Assembly (NCBI RefSeq): GCF_000740785.1
Contig: NZ_JFZB01000005.1
Location: 186,001 to 250,000, forward strand
DNA from: Paenirhodobacter enshiensis
Lineage (GTDB): Bacteria > Pseudomonadota > Alphaproteobacteria > Rhodobacterales > Rhodobacteraceae
DNA: 64,000 nt
Direction: 5' to 3'
Below the pieces are notes generated by a model that had not been told where the DNA came from, did no database searches, and was given only the letters and a program-made list of their open reading frames with translations. Shown here in pieces: positions 26,096 to 36,089 of the stretch. The first letter of the stretch is position 1, and every line of letters begins with the position of its first letter. The position numbers were made by a program, and so were the translations under genes.

Positions 26096-27502
26096 ATGTC
26101 CGCTCCGAAGACGCTCTATGACAAGATCTGGGACGCGCATGTCGTGTCCGAAGACGCAGACGGCACCTGCCTGCTGTATATCGACCGCCATCTGGTGCAC
26201 GAGGTCACCTCGCCCCAGGCGTTCGAAGGGCTGCGCGTCGCCGGCCGCAAGGTCCACGCCCCCGACAAGACCATCGCCACACCCGACCACAACGTGCCCA
26301 CCACCGAGGGCCGCGAAACCCATATCGAGAACGAGGAATCGCGCATCCAGGTCGAGGCGCTCGATCACAACGCGCGCGAATTCGGCGTGACCTATTACCC
26401 GGTGACCGACATCCGTCAGGGCATCGTGCATATCGTCGGCCCGGAACAGGGCTGGACGCTGCCCGGCATGACCGTGGTGTGCGGCGACAGCCACACCGCG
26501 ACGCATGGCGCCTTCGGCGCGCTCGCCCACGGCATCGGCACTTCGGAGGTGGAGCATGTCCTCGCCACTCAGACGCTGATCCAGAAGAAATCCAAGAACA
26601 TGAAGGTGGAGATCACCGGCAAGCTGCATCCCGGCGTGACGGCGAAGGACATCACGCTTGCGGTGATCGGCAAGACCGGCACCGCCGGCGGCACCGGCCA
26701 TGTCATCGAATATTGCGGCGAGGCGATCCGCTCGCTGTCGATGGAAGGGCGCATGACAGTGTGCAACATGGCGATCGAGGGCGGCGCCCGCGCCGGTCTG
26801 ATCGCCCCCGACCAGACCACCTTCGATTACGTCATGGGCCGCCCGCACGCGCCGAAGGGCGCGCAGTGGGAAGCCGCCGTCGCCTGGTGGAAGACCCTGT
26901 TCACCGACGAGGGCGCGCAGTTCGACAAGGTGGTGACGCTGCGCGGCGAGGACATCGAGCCGGTGGTGACCTGGGGCACCTCGCCCGAGGACGTGCTGCC
27001 GATCTCGGCCAGCGTCCCCGCGCCCGAGGATTTCACCGGCGGCAAGGTCGAGGCGGCGCGCCGCTCTCTCGATTACATGGGGCTGGAGCCGGGCACCAGG
27101 CTGAGCGACATCGCCATCGACGCGGTGTTCATCGGTTCGTGCACCAACGGCCGCATCGAGGATCTGCGCGCCGCGGCCGCGATCCTGAAGGGCCGCAAGG
27201 TGGCCGAGGGCGTGCGCGTGCTGATCGTGCCGGGCTCGGGCCTCGTGCGCGAACAGGCCGAGACCGAGGGGCTGGCCGAGATCTTCACCGAGGCGGGCTG
27301 CGAATGGCGTCTGCCGGGGTGCTCGATGTGCCTCGCGATGAACCCCGACCAGCTGAAGCCCGGCGAGCGCTGCGCCTCGACCTCGAACCGCAACTTCGAG
27401 GGCCGTCAGGGCCGGGGCGGGCGCACGCATCTGCTCAGCCCGGCGATGGCGGCGGCGGCGGCCGTGACCGGCCACCTGACCGACGTCAGGGAGCTGATGT
27501 AA
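26096..27502 (+). CDS. leuC: 3-isopropylmalate dehydratase large subunit
   Basis: Leucine biosynthesis: isomerises 2- to 3-isopropylmalate with LeuD. 468 residues, full length. The aconitase-type features are present: [35 protein letters not shown], and the three Fe-S cysteines in [10 protein letters not shown] and [11 protein letters not shown]. The ATG follows GAGAGAG. leuD lies 580 bp downstream, separated by an HdeD-like gene on the same strand. Confidence 0.98.
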   Translation: MSAPKTLYDKIWDAHVVSEDADGTCLLYIDRHLVHEVTSPQAFEGLRVAGRKVHAPDKTIATPDHNVPTTEGRETHIENEESRIQVEALDHNAREFGVTYYPVTDIRQGIVHIVGPEQGWTLPGMTVVCGDSHTATHGAFGALAHGIGTSEVEHVLATQTLIQKKSKNMKVEITGKLHPGVTAKDITLAVIGKTGTAGGTGHVIEYCGEAIRSLSMEGRMTVCNMAIEGGARAGLIAPDQTTFDYVMGRPHAPKGAQWEAAVAWWKTLFTDEGAQFDKVVTLRGEDIEPVVTWGTSPEDVLPISASVPAPEDFTGGKVEAARRSLDYMGLEPGTRLSDIAIDAVFIGSCTNGRIEDLRAAAAILKGRKVAEGVRVLIVPGSGLVREQAETEGLAEIFTEAGCEWRLPGCSMCLAMNPDQLKPGERCASTSNRNFEGRQGRGGRTHLLSPAMAAAAAVTGHLTDVRELM

Positions 27503-27558
27503 ACTGAATGGTTCGGATGTAGGATCGCCGGAAATTGCAGTTTACAGGAGTGATTTCC

Positions 27559-28080
27559 ATGAAGGGCACGACCTCTCTCATCGTCTCGGGTGCGCTGGCA
27601 CTGGCCGGTGGCGCGATTGCGCTGATCTTCCCGCTGCCGGCCTCGCTGGCGGTAACGCTGTTCGTCGGCTGGGCTTTTCTGTTCTCGGGGGCACTCGGCC
27701 TGTGGTCGGTGTTCTCGGACAAGGAGATGCCCTCGCGCGGGTGGGCAGCGGCGTTCGCACTGCTCGATCTGGTCGTGGGTGTGTGGATGCTCGCAAATCC
27801 GCTGGCGGGGATGGTGTCGCTGACCGCGGTGGTCGGTGCGCTGTTCTTCGTCTCGGGGATCGTGCGACTTTACATGGCCTTCGCGCTGATGCGCGGCACC
27901 CCGATGTTCTGGATGATGCTGATCTCGGGCGTCATCTCGGCCGGGCTTGGCGCCTACATCCTGTTCACCGTTCCGGAATCGAGCCTGATCCTGCTTGGAA
28001 CCCTGCTCGCGATCGAACTGATCGTGATCGGATCGACTCTCATCTCTCTGGGCCTGGCGCTCAGGAATAGCGGAAAATAG
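27559..28080 (+). CDS. HdeD/DUF308 family membrane protein
   Basis: 173 residues, almost entirely hydrophobic, with about six TM helices in three hairpins, the layout of HdeD-type acid-resistance proteins (DUF308). Start ATG 27559, behind CAGGAG. Typical segments are [41 protein letters not shown] and [13 protein letters not shown]. It is inserted between leuC and leuD and ends 2 nt before the leuD ATG, so it is co-transcribed with leucine genes. A link to leucine synthesis is not known; it may simply ride in the operon. Confidence 0.88.
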   Translation: MKGTTSLIVSGALALAGGAIALIFPLPASLAVTLFVGWAFLFSGALGLWSVFSDKEMPSRGWAAAFALLDLVVGVWMLANPLAGMVSLTAVVGALFFVSGIVRLYMAFALMRGTPMFWMMLISGVISAGLGAYILFTVPESSLILLGTLLAIELIVIGSTLISLGLALRNSGK

Positions 28081-28082
28081 CC

Positions 28083-28688
28083 ATGGAAAAGTTCACCACC
28101 CTGACCGGCGTCGCGGCCCCGATGCCGCTGGTCAACATCGACACCGACATGATCATCCCGAAACAGTTCCTGAAAACGATCAAGCGTTCGGGACTGGGCG
28201 TTCATGCCTTCGACGAGATGCGCTATGACGAGACCGGCGCCGAGAACCCCGATTTCGTGCTGAACAAGCCGCAGTATCGCAACGCGCAGATCATCGTCGC
28301 GGGCGACAACTTCGGCTGCGGTTCGTCGCGCGAACATGCGCCCTGGGCGCTGGCCGATTTTGGGATCCGCGCGGTGGTCTCGACCTCTTTCGCCGATATC
28401 TTCTACAACAACTGCTTCAAGAACGGGATGCTGCCGATCCGGCTGCCGCAGGAGCAGGTCGACCTGCTGATGCGCGATTCCGAGCGCGGCGCCAACGCCC
28501 GCATGACGATCGACCTCGAGGCACAGGAGATCACCACCTCGGACGGCGAGAAGATCCATTTCGACATCGACCCGTTCAAGAAGCACTGCCTGCTGAACGG
28601 GCTCGACGACATCGGGCTGACGCTGCAGAAAGTCTCCGCGATCGGCGATTACGAGACCCGGATGGAGCAGTCGCGCCCCTGGGTCTGA
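28083..28688 (+). CDS. leuD: 3-isopropylmalate dehydratase small subunit
   Basis: Swivel-domain subunit of isopropylmalate isomerase, partner of LeuC. 201 residues, with the family's [63 protein letters not shown] (in separate blocks) and [10 protein letters not shown]. It starts 2 nt after the HdeD-like stop and is followed by a likely intrinsic terminator. Confidence 0.98.
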   Translation: MEKFTTLTGVAAPMPLVNIDTDMIIPKQFLKTIKRSGLGVHAFDEMRYDETGAENPDFVLNKPQYRNAQIIVAGDNFGCGSSREHAPWALADFGIRAVVSTSFADIFYNNCFKNGMLPIRLPQEQVDLLMRDSERGANARMTIDLEAQEITTSDGEKIHFDIDPFKKHCLLNGLDDIGLTLQKVSAIGDYETRMEQSRPWV

Positions 28689-28716
28689 GATCCGGCACAG
28701 ATGAAAACCGGAACCG

Positions 28717-28743
28717 GGGGCCTGCAAGGGCCCCTTTCCTTTG
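28717..28743 (+). terminator. Intrinsic terminator after leuD
   Basis: GGGGCC at 28717-28722, six-base loop, GGCCCC at 28729-28734, followed by TTTCCTTT. It lies 29 nt after the leuD stop. Confidence 0.65.
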
Positions 28744-28944
28744 TGCGATTGGTGCGCCCATACGGCACAGGCATCCATGGATTGATGCGACGGTGCATCA
28801 CCCGTCCGGGATTCTTGCACAGTGCAAAGCGCCACGTTGTGAAACGCGCCGGAATTGTGTCAGATATAGGCCGAAATGACGGCATGGCCTTGTTTGCCGG
28901 ACGTCATCGCGGCCCCTGCGGGCCCCAGCTGTGGGAGACGGACT

Positions 28945-29766
28945 GTGTCAGGACGTATCGTGGGCGCGCTGGTCCGTGCCGCCCTGGTGATCGTGGCGAT
29001 TGCACTTCCGGGTCTGATTCTTCCCTATGAAAACGACGACTTCAGCCTGCTGATGACGCTGGTTGCGCTGTTCATGGGGGGGCTGACCTTCGTCGAATAT
29101 GTTGCCGTCGCGCCCGGGCTGATCGAGTTCCGCTTTGCGCCCCTTTACAATGCGATGCGTTTTGCAACGCTGGTCCTGATGCTGGCGCTGACCTCGTTCG
29201 CCGTGCTTGCCCAGATCGACGCCCAGGCCGGAACCGGCGCGGTCCGCGATCTGGGAGCAAGGCTCGGCAGTGTTCTCGATGTGCCGCTCAGCCCGCTGCG
29301 GTCGTTGCTGCGCATCCTGCCCGCCAACGCCGATCCCGCGCAGGCCGAGTTGCTGCGGCAGGGCGGCGCACTGGTTCTGGTGAGCGGCGTGGCGATGATC
29401 GGGCTGCTGTGCGTGCTGATGCGCTGGACGCACTGGCCGGGCGTCGGGTTCAATCTGTGGACCAACATGCCGACCTTCTATTCGGCCGACGATTCAGGAC
29501 TGGCGCAGCGGTTGCGCCGCGACGCGCTGGTCAGTGTGGTGCTGGCGCTGGCACTGCCCTATCTGCTGCCCGAAATCGCCCGCCAGCTGTCGCATTTTCT
29601 GGCCACCGCCGCCCCCTGGAGCACACTGTCGCTGATCTGGACGGTGGTCGCCTGGGCCTTTCTGCCGGCGGGGCTGTTCATGCGCGGGATGGCGATCCTG
29701 CGCGCCGCACGCCAGATCGAGCGCAGCTGCCGCGAGACATCGGAACAGGACGGGGTGCCGGCCTGA
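28945..29766 (+). CDS. Uncharacterised polytopic membrane protein
   Basis: I chose a GTG start at 28945, preceded by GGGAG at 7 nt, giving 273 residues; the frame is open from 28876 but the extra part is not hydrophobic or conserved-looking. About six TM helices are visible: near residues 6-26, 30-52, 68-90, 145-165, 195-212 and 220-242. Between TM3 and TM4 is a short amphipathic region (GAVRDLGARLGSVLDVPLSPL). No family motif is recognised. The stop shares a base with the start of the phosphoesterase gene (TGATG), so the two are coupled and may act together. Confidence 0.8.
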   Translation: MSGRIVGALVRAALVIVAIALPGLILPYENDDFSLLMTLVALFMGGLTFVEYVAVAPGLIEFRFAPLYNAMRFATLVLMLALTSFAVLAQIDAQAGTGAVRDLGARLGSVLDVPLSPLRSLLRILPANADPAQAELLRQGGALVLVSGVAMIGLLCVLMRWTHWPGVGFNLWTNMPTFYSADDSGLAQRLRRDALVSVVLALALPYLLPEIARQLSHFLATAAPWSTLSLIWTVVAWAFLPAGLFMRGMAILRAARQIERSCRETSEQDGVPA

Positions 29767-30851
29767 TGCGGGCGGCGGCGCGGATCCTTGCGATCATGGC
29801 GCTGCCGGTGCTGCCCCATCCAGCCCGGGCCGAGGCACTGCGTCTGGCAACATGGGACATCGGGTTTCACCGCGACGGACCGGGGCTGATGCTGCGCGAC
29901 ATCGAGGCCGGCAAGGACAGGCAGGTCGCCGCGGCCGTTGCCGTTCTTGTCCGGCTGCATCCCGACATCGTGCTGCTCACCGGGATCGACTGGGACCATG
30001 AGGGCCGGGCGCTTGACGCGCTGCGCGCCCGTCTGAAGTCCGCAGGACTCGACTATGGCTGGAGTTATGCGCCGCGGCCGAACACCGGGCGCGCCAGCGG
30101 AATCGACCTCGATGGCGACGGCAGAACCGGCGGCCCCGGCGATGCGCAGGGCTATGGCACATTTTCCGGCGCCAAGGGAATGGCATTGCTGTCACGCCTG
30201 CCGATCGAGGCGGGCCGCGCTCGCGACTACTCTGCCTTTCTCTGGGCGGATTTGCCCGACGGCCTGATCGCCGGCGCCGGGCTGAGCGAGGCCGCGCGAA
30301 AGGTGCAACGGCTGTCGAGCACGGGCCATTGGCTGGTGCCGGTGCGGATGACCTCGGGCGAAGTGCTGTCGATCCTCGCCTTCGCCGCGACGCCGCCCGT
30401 CTTCGACGGCCCCGAGGATCGCAACGGCCGGCGCAACCATGACGAGACCGCTTTCTGGCTGGATCTGCTGGACGGCCGGATCCCCGGTGCCGCACCCGTC
30501 ACCCAGCCTTTCGCGATCATGGGAGAGGCGGCTCTCGATGCCGAAGACAGCGAGGGCCGCCCCGAAGCGTTGCAACGCCTGCTGGCCGATCCGCGACTGA
30601 GCGATCCCTTGCCCGCCTCGCCCGGCGGGGCGGAGGCCGCGGATGCGACACATCGGGGGGATCCCGGCCTCGATACCGCGGATTACGGCGATCCGCCGGG
30701 CAACCTGCGGGTGGATTACGTGCTGCCGTCCTCGGACCTCGCGGTGACCGGGGCAGGGGTGGTCTGGCCCCTTTCCGGAGACGATCTGGCGGCGGACGTC
30801 CGCGCTGCCTCGCGCCACCGTCTGGTCTGGGTCGATATAGTTGCGCCATAA
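29766..30851 (+). CDS. Exported endonuclease/exonuclease/phosphatase (EEP) family protein
   Basis: 361 residues with a signal peptide (RILAIMALPVLPHPARA-E). The EEP fold is indicated by LRLATWDIGF at the mature start, HPDIVLLTGIDWD, GMALLSRLPIEA, FAIMGEAALDAE, LRVDYVLPSSDLAVTGAGVVWP and the closing SRHRLVWVDI, which carries the catalytic His. Several canonical residues differ (WDI for WNI, LTGID for LQEV, MGEAALD for MGDFN), so metal-dependent phosphodiesterase activity is likely but the substrate is unclear. Extracytoplasmic. Coupled to the membrane protein before it. Confidence 0.85.
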   Translation: MRAAARILAIMALPVLPHPARAEALRLATWDIGFHRDGPGLMLRDIEAGKDRQVAAAVAVLVRLHPDIVLLTGIDWDHEGRALDALRARLKSAGLDYGWSYAPRPNTGRASGIDLDGDGRTGGPGDAQGYGTFSGAKGMALLSRLPIEAGRARDYSAFLWADLPDGLIAGAGLSEAARKVQRLSSTGHWLVPVRMTSGEVLSILAFAATPPVFDGPEDRNGRRNHDETAFWLDLLDGRIPGAAPVTQPFAIMGEAALDAEDSEGRPEALQRLLADPRLSDPLPASPGGAEAADATHRGDPGLDTADYGDPPGNLRVDYVLPSSDLAVTGAGVVWPLSGDDLAADVRAASRHRLVWVDIVAP

Positions 30852-31138
30852 CGGCGCATAATTGCGTTTAATCGCGGATATAAAATGCATATCACTGTTA
30901 TAGAGTGACTTTCAGAGGTCTCTGGCAGAGAAAAACAGGCCAAAATCGGGCCAATACGCTTGTTTTCAAGGGGACTGATGAGGATGGAGCGACGATCCGA
31001 AGCCGGATTCCGGGCAACAGCCGACTAAACCGGAGGAAAACGGTGATGGGCCAGCACGAAAACCGGATCAGCCCGCGGGCGTCCGGTTCAGCATTGACTG
31101 GATTTTCGGAATTTCTGCACCACTTCGCTTGCGGGAAG

Positions 31139-31214
31139 TGGTGCCGGTGAAGGGACTCGAACCCCCGACCCCATCATTACGAATGACGTGCTCTACCAGC
31201 TGAGCTACACCGGC
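31139..31214 (-). tRNA. tRNA-Thr (anticodon CGT)
   Basis: Reading the minus strand, acceptor arms GCCGGTG and CACCGGC pair fully, with encoded CCA. The D arm is GCTC-AGCTGGTA-GAGC, the anticodon stem CGTCA/TGATG around loop TTCGTAA (anticodon CGT, reads ACG), and the T arm has loop TTCGAGT. Total 76 nt including CCA. The identity follows from the anticodon. Confidence 0.95.
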
Positions 31215-31414
31215 CTTCTCGGGACCGGCGAGAATGCCGGAAAACCCGTTGCGCCGTTTAGCGGCTCGGACCGGCGAGCGCAAGTCCCTCCGTCATGGCG
31301 GGCAGCGATTTTCCCGGCGGTTCCGAGCCTTGTGCAACCCGGACCTCCTGCCTCGGCTGTTGCCCGCGCCGGCGCAGACGCCTAAATAGAAGCAGCACTT
31401 GAGCGGAGGTTGTC

Positions 31415-32935
31415 ATGTCGCGCCCGAAACCCGTGGTTCTTTGCATTCTCGACGGTTGGGGCGAGCGCGCCGAAACCGAAGGCAACGCCCCCGCGCTTGC
31501 CTATACGCCGAACCTCGACAAGGTCTTTACGACCTGCCCGAAATCGACGCTCATCACCTTCGGCCCCGATGTCGGCCTGCCGAGCGGGCAGATGGGCAAC
31601 TCGGAAGTCGGGCATACCAACATCGGCGCCGGCCGCGTCGTGGCGATGGACCTCGGGCAGATCGACCTTGCCATCGAGGACGGCAGCTTCTTCAAGAACG
31701 AGGCCATCCTCGCCTTCATCGACAAGCTGAAGACGAGCGGCGGGCGCGCGCATCTGATGGGCGTGATCTCGGACGGTGGCGTGCACGGCCATATCGAGCA
31801 CGTTCTGGCCGCCTGCAAGATGATCGCCGGAGCAGGGGTTCCGGTCATCGTCCACGCCATCACCGACGGCCGTGACGTTCCGCCGGATTCGGCCGCCGGT
31901 TTCATCGACGATTTCGTCGCCCGCCTGCCCGAAGGCTGCACCATCGGCACGGTGATCGGCCGCTATTGGGCGATGGACCGCGACAACCGCTGGGAGCGCG
32001 TCGGCAAGGCCTATGCCGCGATGGTCGAGGCGAAGGGGCACACCGCCGCCACCCCGGCCGAAGCGGTCGCCAAGTCCTACGCCGAAAAGGTGATGGACGA
32101 GTTCATCGAGCCCACCGTGATCGACGGTTACACCGGCACGCAGGACGGCGACGGCTTCTTCTGCCTGAACTTCCGCGCCGACCGCGCCCGCGAAATCCTG
32201 CGCGCCCTCGGCGAGCCCGGGTTCCACGAGATCGACGTCTCGGCCCGGCCGCACTGGGCCGAGATGCTCGGCATGGTCGAATATTCGGTCAGCCACAACG
32301 AATACATGCAGACCGCCTATCCGAAGCGCGATCTGGTCAACACCATCGGCGAATGGGTGTCGAAGCAGGGCCTGACGCAGTTCCACTGCGCCGAGACCGA
32401 GAAATACCCGCATGTGACCTTCTTCCTGAACGGCGGCCGCGAGGCCCCCTGGCCGGGCGAGGAGCGCTTCATGCCGAAGTCGCCCAAGGTCGCCACCTAT
32501 GACCTGCAGCCCGAGATGAGCGCCCCCGAGGTCACCGACCAGTTCGTCGCCGCGATCGAGAAGGGCTATGACCTGATCGTCATCAACTACGCCAACCCCG
32601 ACATGGTCGGCCATACCGGCAGCCTGCCCGCCGCGATCAAGGCCTGCGAAGAGATCGACCGCGACATGGGCCGCGTCATCGCCACGCTGCACAAGGTCGG
32701 TGGCGCGATGATCGTCACCGCCGATCACGGCAATTGCGAAACGATGATCGACCCGGTGACGAAGAAGCCGCACACCGCCCACACCACCAATCTGGTGCCG
32801 GTGGCGCTGGTCGGCGGGCCCGAGGGCGTCAGCCTGCGCAAGGGCCGTCTGGCCGATCTGGCACCGACGCTGCTGGAGCTGATGGAACTGCCAGTGCCGC
32901 CCGAAATGACGGGCAAGACCCTGATCGTGCGCTGA
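31415..32935 (+). CDS. gpmI: 2,3-bisphosphoglycerate-independent phosphoglycerate mutase
   Basis: Glycolysis/gluconeogenesis: interconverts 3- and 2-phosphoglycerate using two Mn ions and a phospho-serine. 506 residues, full length. Motifs: LCILDGWG (metal Asp), the catalytic Ser in MGNSEVGHTNIGAG, HAITDGRDVPP, NFRADRAREI, NYANPDMVGHTG and VTADHGNCE with its metal ligands. The start follows GGAGG. It is the first of four closely spaced genes (gpmI, envC-like, ctpA, rppH), a standing alphaproteobacterial arrangement. Confidence 0.98.
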   Translation: MSRPKPVVLCILDGWGERAETEGNAPALAYTPNLDKVFTTCPKSTLITFGPDVGLPSGQMGNSEVGHTNIGAGRVVAMDLGQIDLAIEDGSFFKNEAILAFIDKLKTSGGRAHLMGVISDGGVHGHIEHVLAACKMIAGAGVPVIVHAITDGRDVPPDSAAGFIDDFVARLPEGCTIGTVIGRYWAMDRDNRWERVGKAYAAMVEAKGHTAATPAEAVAKSYAEKVMDEFIEPTVIDGYTGTQDGDGFFCLNFRADRAREILRALGEPGFHEIDVSARPHWAEMLGMVEYSVSHNEYMQTAYPKRDLVNTIGEWVSKQGLTQFHCAETEKYPHVTFFLNGGREAPWPGEERFMPKSPKVATYDLQPEMSAPEVTDQFVAAIEKGYDLIVINYANPDMVGHTGSLPAAIKACEEIDRDMGRVIATLHKVGGAMIVTADHGNCETMIDPVTKKPHTAHTTNLVPVALVGGPEGVSLRKGRLADLAPTLLELMELPVPPEMTGKTLIVR

Positions 32936-32944
32936 GCCGGCCGG

Positions 32945-34102
32945 ATGCGGGCGCTGTCGCGGTCCCTGTGCCTCCTGTCGCTGTGCCTGATCGCCGGACA
33001 GGCGCCCGGGCTGGCATGGGCGGATGACGAAACCCAGGCCGCAACTGCGGCGGCGCAAAACCTGCGCAACGCGATCGGCGCGCTCGATGCGGCGAAAACC
33101 AAGGCCGATCGTGTGCGGGCGCTGACCACCACGATCACCGCCTATGAGCAGGGCCTTGCCGCGCTGCGCAACGGTCTGCGCCGGGCCGCGATCCGCGAGG
33201 ACGAAATCCAGTCGCAGTTCAACGCCAAGCGCGCCGACATCGGCCGGCTGCTCGGCGTGATGAGCACGATGCAGAAATCCGAAGGGCCGCTGCTTTTGCT
33301 GCATCCGGGCGGGGCGCTCGGTTCGGCACGCTCGGGAATGGTGCTCAGCTCGGTGACGCCGGCCCTTCAGGCCGAGGCCGACAAGCTGCGCGTTTCGCTG
33401 ATCGAGATCGCGCAGCTTCGCGCCGTTCAGGCCAATGCCGAAAAAGTGCTGGAAGAGGGGCTGACCTCGGTTCAGGATGCCCGGACCGAGCTGAGCCAGG
33501 CCGTGTCGGACCGCAGCGCACTGCCCAAGCGCTACCTTGAAGAACCCGATGACGTGCGCCGACTGGTCGAGAGCGCCGACACCCTCGACGGCTTCGCAAC
33601 CGGGCTTGCCGGGCTAGACAGCGATATCGGCCCTCCGGTCGGCAATTTCCCCGATGCGCAGGGTCTGCTGCCGATGCCGGTGATCGGTTCGTTGCTACGC
33701 AAGTATAACGAGGCCGACGCCGCAGGCATCCGTCGCCCCGGTCTGGTGATCGCCACCGCGCCGGCCGCGCTGGTCACCACGCCCTGGCCCGCGACGATCC
33801 GTTACCGCGGACCGTTGCTCGACTACGGAAATGTGATGATCCTCGAGCCGGCGCAGGGGTATCTGCTGGTTCTGGCCGGGCTCGGGACCGTCTATGGTGA
33901 GGTCGGAGACGTTCTCGCAGCCGGTGCGCCGGTCGGCCTGATGGGCGGCACGGAACCCGCAGCCCAGGAATTCGGTGCCGATTTCGTTCAGGCCGCCCAG
34001 AAAGGCGGTAGCGCCGGGCAGACGGAAACGCTTTATTTGGAACTCAGGAAGGGCAAGAAGCCCGTGGACCCGACGCCGTGGTTCATTCAGACGAAAGACT
34101 GA
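32945..34102 (+). CDS. EnvC-like murein hydrolase activator (degenerate LytM/M23 domain)
   Basis: Periplasmic activator of cell-division amidases. 385 residues: signal peptide (SLCLLSLCLIAGQAPGLAWA), a long coiled coil (about 30-200), then a LytM-type domain (about 255-380; PWPATIRYRGPLLDYGNVMILEP, YLLVLAGLGTVYGEVGD). The HxxxD and HxH zinc ligands of active M23 peptidases are absent: Leu/Asp and LAGL stand where His residues would be, as in E. coli EnvC. So it is a regulator, not a peptidase. It follows gpmI by 9 nt and precedes ctpA by 9 nt. Confidence 0.88.
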   Translation: MRALSRSLCLLSLCLIAGQAPGLAWADDETQAATAAAQNLRNAIGALDAAKTKADRVRALTTTITAYEQGLAALRNGLRRAAIREDEIQSQFNAKRADIGRLLGVMSTMQKSEGPLLLLHPGGALGSARSGMVLSSVTPALQAEADKLRVSLIEIAQLRAVQANAEKVLEEGLTSVQDARTELSQAVSDRSALPKRYLEEPDDVRRLVESADTLDGFATGLAGLDSDIGPPVGNFPDAQGLLPMPVIGSLLRKYNEADAAGIRRPGLVIATAPAALVTTPWPATIRYRGPLLDYGNVMILEPAQGYLLVLAGLGTVYGEVGDVLAAGAPVGLMGGTEPAAQEFGADFVQAAQKGGSAGQTETLYLELRKGKKPVDPTPWFIQTKD

Positions 34103-34111
34103 AGGTTGGGA

Positions 34112-35521
34112 ATGAGAAAGTTCATCATGGCCGCACTGGGCGGCACGGTCGCCGGGGCGCTGATCGCGACGCAGGTGGCCCCGCTCTTGGCCGATGAGGC
34201 CTCGAAGCCCGCCTCGGTCTATCAGCAGCTCGACCTGTTCGGCGACATCTTCGAGAAGATCCGCTCCGACTATGTCGAGAAGGTCGACGACAAGAAGCTG
34301 ATCGAGGCCGCGATCAACGGTATGCTCAGCTCGCTCGATCCGCATTCGAGCTACATGCCCCCCGACGAATACAAGGACATGCAGGTGCAGACCCGCGGCT
34401 CCTTCGGCGGTCTGGGGATCGAGGTCACGCAGGAAGACGGCTTCGTCAAGGTGGTCTCGCCGATGGACGGCACGCCCGCCGCCAATGCCGGCATCAAGCC
34501 CGGCGACTACATCACCCAGGTCAACGGCGAGAACCTGATGGGGCTGACCCTCGATCAGGCGGTGGACAAGATGCGCGGCCCGGTCGGCAGCGAGATCACC
34601 ATCACCGTCGTGCGCAAGGGCGAAAAAGACCCGCTCAAGATGACGATGACCCGCGACACGATCAAGACGGTCGCCGTCAAGGGCCGCATCGAGGGCCAGA
34701 CCGTGGTGTTGCGCATCACCACCTTCAACGACCAGACCTTCCCGAACCTGCAGGACGCGATCAAGAAGGGCATCGCGGATGCCGGCGGCATCGACAAGGT
34801 GAACGGCTTCGTCGTCGACCTGCGCAACAACCCGGGCGGGTTGCTGAACCAGGCGATTTCGGTGTCCGATGCCTTCCTCGACAAGGGCGAGATCGTCTCG
34901 ACCCGCGGCCGCAACAGCCAGGACGACGAAAGCTGGAGCGCAACGCCCGGCGACCTCGCTCAGGGCAAGCCGGTGGTGGTGCTGATCAACGGCGGCTCGG
35001 CCTCGGCCTCGGAGATCGTCACCGGCGCGCTGCAGGACCATCACCGCGCCATCGTCGTCGGCACGAAAAGCTTCGGCAAGGGCTCGGTGCAGACGGTTAT
35101 CCCGATCCAGGGTGAGGGCGCGATGCGCCTGACCACGGCGCGTTACTACACGCCGTCGGGTCGTTCGATCCAGGCGCTCGGGATCCAGCCCGACATCGTG
35201 GTGCCGCAACCCGATCCGACGCCCGATGCGGGCAAGGAAGACGATCCTCAGGGCCACATGACTTCGGAAGCGGATCTGAAGGGCATCCTGTCGAACGACT
35301 CGATGTCCGACGCCGAGAAGCAGCAGGCCGAGGCCGAACGCGCCAAGGCCGAAGAGGCCGCGAAGCTGCGTCTGCAGGACTTCCAGCTGTCCTATGCGAT
35401 CGACCTCATCAAGGGGCTGCAGGTCATGGGGACACCGGTGAAGACCGTCGACACGCCCGCCAAGGCCGATGCAGCGCCGGCACCGGCCTCTCAGCCGCCG
35501 GCGAAACCGAACAAGAAATGA
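34112..35521 (+). CDS. ctpA: Carboxy-terminal processing protease (S41 family, PDZ)
   Basis: Periplasmic serine protease processing C-termini, often of envelope proteins. 469 residues from ATG 34112: a signal/anchor ([22 protein letters not shown]), a PDZ domain (about 85-170; [30 protein letters not shown] split by loops, [15 protein letters not shown]), then the S41 core with the nucleophile Ser in [14 protein letters not shown] and the general-base Lys in [12 protein letters not shown] charged Ala/Glu/Lys tail and Pro-rich end follow. It lies directly after the EnvC-like gene. Confidence 0.96.
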   Translation: MRKFIMAALGGTVAGALIATQVAPLLADEASKPASVYQQLDLFGDIFEKIRSDYVEKVDDKKLIEAAINGMLSSLDPHSSYMPPDEYKDMQVQTRGSFGGLGIEVTQEDGFVKVVSPMDGTPAANAGIKPGDYITQVNGENLMGLTLDQAVDKMRGPVGSEITITVVRKGEKDPLKMTMTRDTIKTVAVKGRIEGQTVVLRITTFNDQTFPNLQDAIKKGIADAGGIDKVNGFVVDLRNNPGGLLNQAISVSDAFLDKGEIVSTRGRNSQDDESWSATPGDLAQGKPVVVLINGGSASASEIVTGALQDHHRAIVVGTKSFGKGSVQTVIPIQGEGAMRLTTARYYTPSGRSIQALGIQPDIVVPQPDPTPDAGKEDDPQGHMTSEADLKGILSNDSMSDAEKQQAEAERAKAEEAAKLRLQDFQLSYAIDLIKGLQVMGTPVKTVDTPAKADAAPAPASQPPAKPNKK

Positions 35522-35544
35522 GAACGGTCCGCGGAGGACATGTC

Positions 35545-36030
35545 ATGACTCCCAAAGAAATCGCCGCCCTGCCGTATCGGCGCAATGTCGGCATCGTGCT
35601 GATGAACCGCGAGGGGCTGATCTTTGCCGCTCAGCGGCTGGATTCGGAGATCCCGGCCTGGCAAATGCCGCAGGGCGGGATCGACGAGGGCGAAAAGCCC
35701 AAGGCCGCCGCACTGCGCGAACTGTGGGAAGAAACCGGCATCACCGAGGATCTGGTGGTGAAGCTTGCCAAGACCGGGAAATGGGTCACCTACGACCTTC
35801 CTGACACGCTCGTCGGCAAGGTCTGGGGAGGCAAGTATCGCGGTCAGAAACAGAAGTGGTTCCTGTTTCGCTTCAACGGTCAGGACAGCGACGTAAACCT
35901 GAATACCGAACATCCTGAATTCTCGGCCTGGGCCTGGAAGCCCTGGACCGAGATCCTCGAAAGCATCGTGCCGTTCAAGCGCATGGTCTACGCGCAGGTG
36001 TTCAATGAGTTCCGCGATTACCTCGACTGA
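35545..36030 (+). CDS. rppH: RNA pyrophosphohydrolase
   Basis: Nudix hydrolase that removes pyrophosphate from 5'-triphosphate mRNAs and so triggers decay. 161 residues from ATG 35545, behind GGAGG. The full Nudix box is present ([20 protein letters not shown], then TGI), preceded by [21 protein letters not shown] and WQMPQGG. Also visible are KWFLFRFNG and [10 protein letters not shown]. Last gene of the gpmI run, followed by a hairpin terminator shared with dnaQ. Confidence 0.96.
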   Translation: MTPKEIAALPYRRNVGIVLMNREGLIFAAQRLDSEIPAWQMPQGGIDEGEKPKAAALRELWEETGITEDLVVKLAKTGKWVTYDLPDTLVGKVWGGKYRGQKQKWFLFRFNGQDSDVNLNTEHPEFSAWAWKPWTEILESIVPFKRMVYAQVFNEFRDYLD

Positions 36031-36052
36031 TCGCGGCAGAAATTGAAGGAAG

Positions 36053-36071
36053 AAGGGGGCTCTGCCCCCTT
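36053..36071. terminator. Bidirectional hairpin between rppH and dnaQ
   Basis: AAGGGGGC at 36053-36060, loop TCT, GCCCCCTT at 36064-36071: an 8-bp stem with A/T flanks, placed between convergent genes. Its core equals the hairpin at 50882. Confidence 0.65.
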
Positions 36072-36089
36072 GCGACCAGGGTCACAAGC

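Noticed and set aside
30905-31150. 81-codon plus-strand frame downstream of the phosphoesterase
   Set aside because: No ribosome site, no conserved features, and its 3' end runs into the tRNA.
31068-31283. Small minus-strand protein containing AGVAQLVEHVIRNDG
   Set aside because: This peptide is the usual mistranslation of a tRNA gene; the DNA folds as tRNA-Thr(CGT).
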